Source: Deltaproteobacteria bacterium (GTDB lineage: Bacteria > Myxococcota > Kuafuiibacteriia > Kuafuiibacteriales > Kuafuiibacteriaceae). From it: 64,000 nucleotides of DNA. The translations under genes were made by a program, and so were the position numbers. The stretch covers positions 590,001 to 654,000 of the forward strand of contig JACKEN010000001.1 of the NCBI GenBank assembly GCA_020632995.1, read 5' to 3'. Under the pieces are notes generated by a model, which did not search any database, was not told where the DNA came from, and worked only from the letters and a program-made list of their open reading frames with translations. Shown here one piece after another: positions 60,599 through 64,000 of the stretch; positions within the stretch are counted from its first letter, which is position 1, and each line of letters begins with the position of its first letter.

Positions 60599-62015
60599 AG
60601 AAGAGCCGCAGCGCCCGGTGCAGGCGCACCCGCCAGTTGGGCTCGTTGTGGGCCGCGCCCTCGGACCAGTACCAGAACAGGTTCACGTCCGCCGGCAGCG
60701 GTGAGGCGTCGGGATCCGGCGGGGTGCGGTCCACCCCCTTCGCGGCCAACAGGTCGCGCATCTCGAGGGTCACGCAGTAGTTGTCCTCCTGGCCCGGGCA
60801 CACCGGGGCGGGGCCGCCCCCGCTGTCGAGGTAGAAGATCTGCCCGCGCTCCGGGAGGTCGGTGAGGGCCGCGTAGCGCTCGATGATGGTGGGGCCGTCG
60901 AGCCCGAAGCGCCCCCAGCCGAACGTGGAGGACATCCCGCCCACGAACCCGAACACGTCGGGCCGCAGGTAGCCGGCGTGGAACGAGATGAGGCCGCCCA
61001 GGCTCGAGCCCATCACCCCGGTGTTGGCCTTGTCGGGCAGGGTCCGAAAGCGCGCGTCCACCGCCGCCTTCGCCTCGTCCACGAGGAACGCCACGTAGTC
61101 GTCGCCGTCGCCGCCGCGCAGGGTGCCGGAGTAGCGATCGGGCACGTGGGTGTACTCCTCGAAGCGGTCCACGCTGTTGGGCACCCCCACGATGATGCCG
61201 GGGCGCACGTGTCCGCCCGCGAGCTGGTCCTCCATCACCTGGTCCGCGTCCCAGGTGCCGCCGGGGGAGCTCCGCACCTGGAATCTGTCGAAGACGTTGT
61301 TCCCGTCGTGCATGTAGAGCACCGGGTAGCGGTCTTCGGACTGGTCGTAGCCCGGAGGCACCCAGACGTAGAGCGGCCGCGGGTGGTTCAGGCCCGCCGC
61401 GGGGAGCTCCGGCACCCAGGCGAGGTGCCCGTGCTCGGTGTCGCCGCGCACGAGCGAGCGGCGCCCGTCCCGGTCGTAGTCGAAGCGGCGGGAGAGGGGG
61501 TCCGAGAACACGATGTCGTAGTCGCCGAGGTCCTTCGCGAGGAAGCGATAGCCTCGTCCGGCGACGTCGGCGAGCGGCACCGTGAGGTGGAAGAAGTGGC
61601 CGGGGGCCTCACTCAGCTCGAGCGCGGTGTCGCGATCCCACGCGTTGAAGGCCCCGTAGACCCGCACCGGGGCGAGCCGCCGGTTGGCCTCGAACGCCTC
61701 GCCCCCCTTGTTGTCGTCCAGCGGGTCGTAGCGGAGGGCGGCCACGTAGACGAAGGTCACCTCGTTGCCGTGCACGATCGGGAAGCCCTCGCCCGCGTCC
61801 ACCTTGGCCACCAGCGCGTCGACCGCCGCGTCCCGGGCCTCCTCGCTCGGGTCGCCGAGGGCGGTGAGGCAGGCCACGGTGCGGGCGAAGGCCTCGGCCT
61901 CGTCCGCCGCCGTCGCGATGGTGTCGCAGCCGTCGCTCGGGGTGGGCGGGGTGTCCTCGCCCCCGCAGGCGAGGAGGGCGAGGGGGAGGGCGATGCAGGT
62001 GAGCTTGCGCAACAT
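60582..62015 (-). CDS. lipoprotein esterase with N-terminal carbohydrate-binding-like domain
   Basis: The 477-aa protein has a lipobox (LALLACG, Cys17). Residues 85-190 resemble a CBM48/E-set fold (VRVYGAFNAWDRD). The C-terminal half (about 205-470) is an esterase-D/putative esterase domain: PLYVWVPPGYDQSEDRYPVLYMHDGNNVF, the nucleophile elbow GVMGSSLGGLISFHAG and a late His in GAAHNEPNWR. It is probably a surface hydrolase of ester-linked sugars or siderophores; substrate unknown. Confidence 0.9.
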   Translation of the reverse strand: MLRKLTCIALPLALLACGGEDTPPTPSDGCDTIATAADEAEAFARTVACLTALGDPSEEARDAAVDALVAKVDAGEGFPIVHGNEVTFVYVAALRYDPLDDNKGGEAFEANRRLAPVRVYGAFNAWDRDTALELSEAPGHFFHLTVPLADVAGRGYRFLAKDLGDYDIVFSDPLSRRFDYDRDGRRSLVRGDTEHGHLAWVPELPAAGLNHPRPLYVWVPPGYDQSEDRYPVLYMHDGNNVFDRFQVRSSPGGTWDADQVMEDQLAGGHVRPGIIVGVPNSVDRFEEYTHVPDRYSGTLRGGDGDDYVAFLVDEAKAAVDARFRTLPDKANTGVMGSSLGGLISFHAGYLRPDVFGFVGGMSSTFGWGRFGLDGPTIIERYAALTDLPERGQIFYLDSGGGPAPVCPGQEDNYCVTLEMRDLLAAKGVDRTPPDPDASPLPADVNLFWYWSEGAAHNEPNWRVRLHRALRLFFSPAS

Positions 62016-62022
62016 GGCTTGC

Positions 62023-62655
62023 CTACTCCAGCCAGAGGCCGCCGGTGGCCTCCAGCCAGTCCGCGATCTCGTCCGCGGCGGTGTTCACGTCGTCGTGGGA
62101 GATGTCCACGTGGAGGGTCTGGAGCTGGCTCTCGGCCACCAGCTGGCTCAGCACCGACTGCTCGGTGACGAAGCGGGACAGGTCGTCGTACTGGGCCGGG
62201 TTCCCCGAGACCTTCAGCCGCTCGGCCCGCGCGGCGGCGAAGGACTCCGGGGTGCGGTGCACGAAGACGAGGCGGAAGTTCAGGGCGCGAAGGCGCGCCT
62301 CGAGGGCGGTGAAGTCATACTCCCGGTGGTTGTAGAGCCGCTGGTGGAGCTTGGTGGAGATGTGGAAGCGATCCACCATCCACGAGTAGTAGCGCTGCAG
62401 CTCGAACAGGCGGACCCAGGTGTCGTAGGTCTCGAGCGCCTTCGCCTCTTCGTCGGGCTCGAAGTTGATGAGGCCGCGCCCCCACGGGGTGTTGGTGAAG
62501 CCGCACCACTCGCCGGAGATCACCGGGGAGTGGTAGCGGTACTTGCGGGGCCCCACCACCCGGGGGTGCTCGTTCAGGGCGAAGGCCAGGTCGGTCTTGT
62601 GGGTGAGCCGGGTGCCCTCGAGGATCACCTTGGGCACCATCTTGCGAAACCCCAT
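62023..62655 (-). CDS. P-loop-kinase-like protein with altered Walker A
   Basis: The 210-aa protein starts like a nucleoside/nucleotide kinase (VILEGTRLTHKTDLAFALNEH). The Walker A position reads GTRLTHKT, with His in place of the second Gly of GxxxxGK[ST]. A segment FRLVFVHRTPESFAAARAER resembles the LID region of dTMP kinase-like proteins, and the rest is helical. It may have lost phosphate transfer or use a variant loop. The family could not be named. Confidence 0.62.
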   Translation of the reverse strand: MGFRKMVPKVILEGTRLTHKTDLAFALNEHPRVVGPRKYRYHSPVISGEWCGFTNTPWGRGLINFEPDEEAKALETYDTWVRLFELQRYYSWMVDRFHISTKLHQRLYNHREYDFTALEARLRALNFRLVFVHRTPESFAAARAERLKVSGNPAQYDDLSRFVTEQSVLSQLVAESQLQTLHVDISHDDVNTAADEIADWLEATGGLWLE

Positions 62656-62768
62656 GCCGGGGACGCTAGCCCGGCGGGCCGGCGACCTCCAAGGCCTGGT
62701 TTTCGCACCCGGGCCGGGCGGGGGAAGGGCTGGACGTGCCGTTTGCCGGCCTGCTAGTGCCTCCCAGC

Positions 62769-63368
62769 ATGCGGGTAGACGATCTGGGTGAGGCGCGGGG
62801 TCAGCTCCTGGAGCTGTTGCGGACCCTCTCGTTCGCGGAGCGCGAGGTGACCCTGGTGTCGGGGCGCAAGTCCAACTTCTACGTGGACTGTAAGCAGGTC
62901 ACCTTGCACGCGGCGGGGCACGTGCTCCTCGGGCACCTGCTGTTGGGCGAGATCCACGCCTACCAGGCCCGCACCGGTCGCATCGTGGGCGGGGTGGGGG
63001 GCCTGACCCTGGGGGCCGACCCCATCGCGAGCGCGGTGGCCTACACCTCGGCCCTGAAGGACACCCCGATCCCCGCCTTCATCGTCAGGAAGGAGGCCAA
63101 GGGGCACGGCACCGGCGCCTACCTCGAGGGGATGAGCAACGTCCCCGACGGGGCCGAGGTCTGCGTGGTCGAGGACGTGGTCACCACCGGCGGCTCCGCC
63201 CTGAAGGCGGTGGAGCGGGTGCGGGCGGCGGGCTTCCCGGTGAACCTGGTGCTCGGCATCGTGGACCGCCTCGAGGGTGGCCGCGAGGCGGTGGAGGCGG
63301 CGGGCCTGGAGCTCGTCACCCTCTACACCCGGCGCGACTTCATGCCCGACGAGCGGGTGCGCTCGTGA
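62769..63368 (+). CDS. pyrE: orotate phosphoribosyltransferase
   Basis: Makes OMP from orotate and PRPP (de novo UMP synthesis). The 199-aa form starts at ATG 62769; an in-frame GTG at 62736 would add 11 residues. The PRPP motif CVVEDVVTTGGSALKA lies near residue 123, the orotate-binding stretch SGRKSNFYVDCK near residue 31, and RKEAKGHGTG near 103. The next gene overlaps by 4 bp. Confidence 0.96.
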   Translation: MRVDDLGEARGQLLELLRTLSFAEREVTLVSGRKSNFYVDCKQVTLHAAGHVLLGHLLLGEIHAYQARTGRIVGGVGGLTLGADPIASAVAYTSALKDTPIPAFIVRKEAKGHGTGAYLEGMSNVPDGAEVCVVEDVVTTGGSALKAVERVRAAGFPVNLVLGIVDRLEGGREAVEAAGLELVTLYTRRDFMPDERVRS

Positions 63369-63982
63369 GGCGGTGGGCGGCGGCGGGGTTGGTGGCGGTG
63401 GCCCTGGCGGGCTGCGCCCACGAGCGGAAGCTCCGCCTGAACTCCGACCACGTCCTCGGCGCCGACGACTACGAGGAGATCCTCCAGGCCTGGACCCGCT
63501 CGGACGAGGTCTACCACGACCTCGACAGCGTGCTGTTCGCGCACGCCACCTTCCACTCCTCCGAGGTGCGCCGCGCCTTCGGGCTGCGGCACCCGGTGAT
63601 GTACGGCCCGGGGAGCGAGGAGGCGAGCCGCCTGCTCCTCACCGGCCCCGACGCGGAGCTCCACCACGAGTTCTTCTTCTCGGGCGCAACCCACCTTCCG
63701 GAGTGGAACGACTTCGACAAGCCGGACTCCATCTGGCGCATCACCCTGCAGGCCGACGATCGAGAGCCGGTGGAGGCGCAGGTGGAGCGCATCAAGACCA
63801 ACGCCAACCTGCGGGTCATCTACCCGTACATCACCGACTACGCGAAGACGTACCGCTTGCGGTTCCCGCTCACCACCCCGGAGGGCGACCCGGTCCTGAC
63901 CCCGCGGACCCGCGTGATGCACCTCACCATCACCAGCGCCCTCGGCACCGCCCACATGGCCTGGGTGCTCACGCCGTCGTAG
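63365..63982 (+). CDS. lipoprotein of unknown function
   Basis: The 205-aa protein has a lipobox (VALAGC, Cys17) and starts at GTG overlapping the pyrE stop. The mature region has charged and aromatic segments (EFFFSGATHLPEWNDF, VIYPYITDYAKTYRLRF) with no recognised domain. It ends 18 bp before the window edge. Confidence 0.75.
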   Translation: MRRWAAAGLVAVALAGCAHERKLRLNSDHVLGADDYEEILQAWTRSDEVYHDLDSVLFAHATFHSSEVRRAFGLRHPVMYGPGSEEASRLLLTGPDAELHHEFFFSGATHLPEWNDFDKPDSIWRITLQADDREPVEAQVERIKTNANLRVIYPYITDYAKTYRLRFPLTTPEGDPVLTPRTRVMHLTITSALGTAHMAWVLTPS

Positions 63983-64000
63983 CGCTCGTGTCTTTTTCAC

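Overview
This window is a GC-rich chromosomal segment from a bacterium that is most likely a member of the Myxococcota (former Deltaproteobacteria). The evidence is a MYXO-CTERM-like C-terminal anchor (gene at 40400), two envelope proteins with the GYF_2 plus AgmX/PglI C-terminal layout known from myxobacterial gliding proteins, three tandem bactofilins, choice-of-anchor/ASH-type and PEGA lipoproteins, Asp-Ala-Gly linkers, a PP2C phosphatase and many GTG starts. I would not name a family or genus. No prophage, insertion sequence, tRNA or CRISPR array was seen; the DNA looks like ordinary core chromosome, with coding density above 95%.

Layout. 1-1122: 3' end of an rRNA operon (23S from domain V onward, 5S, terminator). 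1123-1389: non-coding stretch with a strong inverted repeat. 1390-3461: base-salvage genes (uracil and hypoxanthine phosphoribosyltransferases) and a membrane protein. 3598-5131: acpP-fabF. 5119-9329: barrel protein, PP2C phosphatase, adenosine deaminase and a glutaredoxin-like lipoprotein, the last two separated by a 26-bp perfect inverted repeat. 9414-17830: regulatory/envelope genes (TPR proteins, truA, two AgmX-like proteins, a MshEN-receiver-TPR fusion). 17842-20046: a compact bacterial-microcompartment (BMC) cluster with two vertex pentamers, a class II aldolase and deoxyribose-phosphate aldolase. 21213-27834: a tightly overlapping operon of pyrimidine phosphorylase, purine nucleoside phosphorylase, GH57 glucanotransferase, GH3-type adenylating enzyme and a HAD phosphatase. 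27893-48491: mostly lipoproteins, a HEAT-repeat M1 aminopeptidase, phosphoesterases, a PaaK-like ligase, a hybrid kinase and an amidohydrolase. 48526-49773: glyA, followed by an 87-bp tandem duplication. 50066-56059: nrdR-rib-nusB operon. 56168-60598: small unknown genes, an AAA ATPase and three bactofilins. 60582-63982: esterase, P-loop-like protein, pyrE and a lipoprotein.

How it fits together. The most interesting theme is nucleoside breakdown tied to a microcompartment. Adenosine deaminase, purine nucleoside phosphorylase, pyrimidine phosphorylase and the two salvage phosphoribosyltransferases would recycle bases and release (deoxy)ribose-1-phosphate. DeoC cleaves deoxyribose-5-phosphate to acetaldehyde and glyceraldehyde-3-phosphate. 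Both aldolases next to the BMC vertex genes carry amphipathic terminal helices that look like encapsulation peptides, DeoC at its N-terminus and the class II aldolase at its C-terminus. No shell hexamer/trimer gene, phosphopentomutase, aldehyde dehydrogenase or phosphotransacylase lies in the window, so the locus is either a satellite of a shell operon elsewhere or a reduced system. The class II aldolase also has Asn where the third zinc-binding His is expected.

All product calls come from reading motifs in the translated sequence; no database search was run. Start codons were chosen by ribosome-binding sites, signal peptides, overlaps with neighbours and family length, and several are uncertain as noted.
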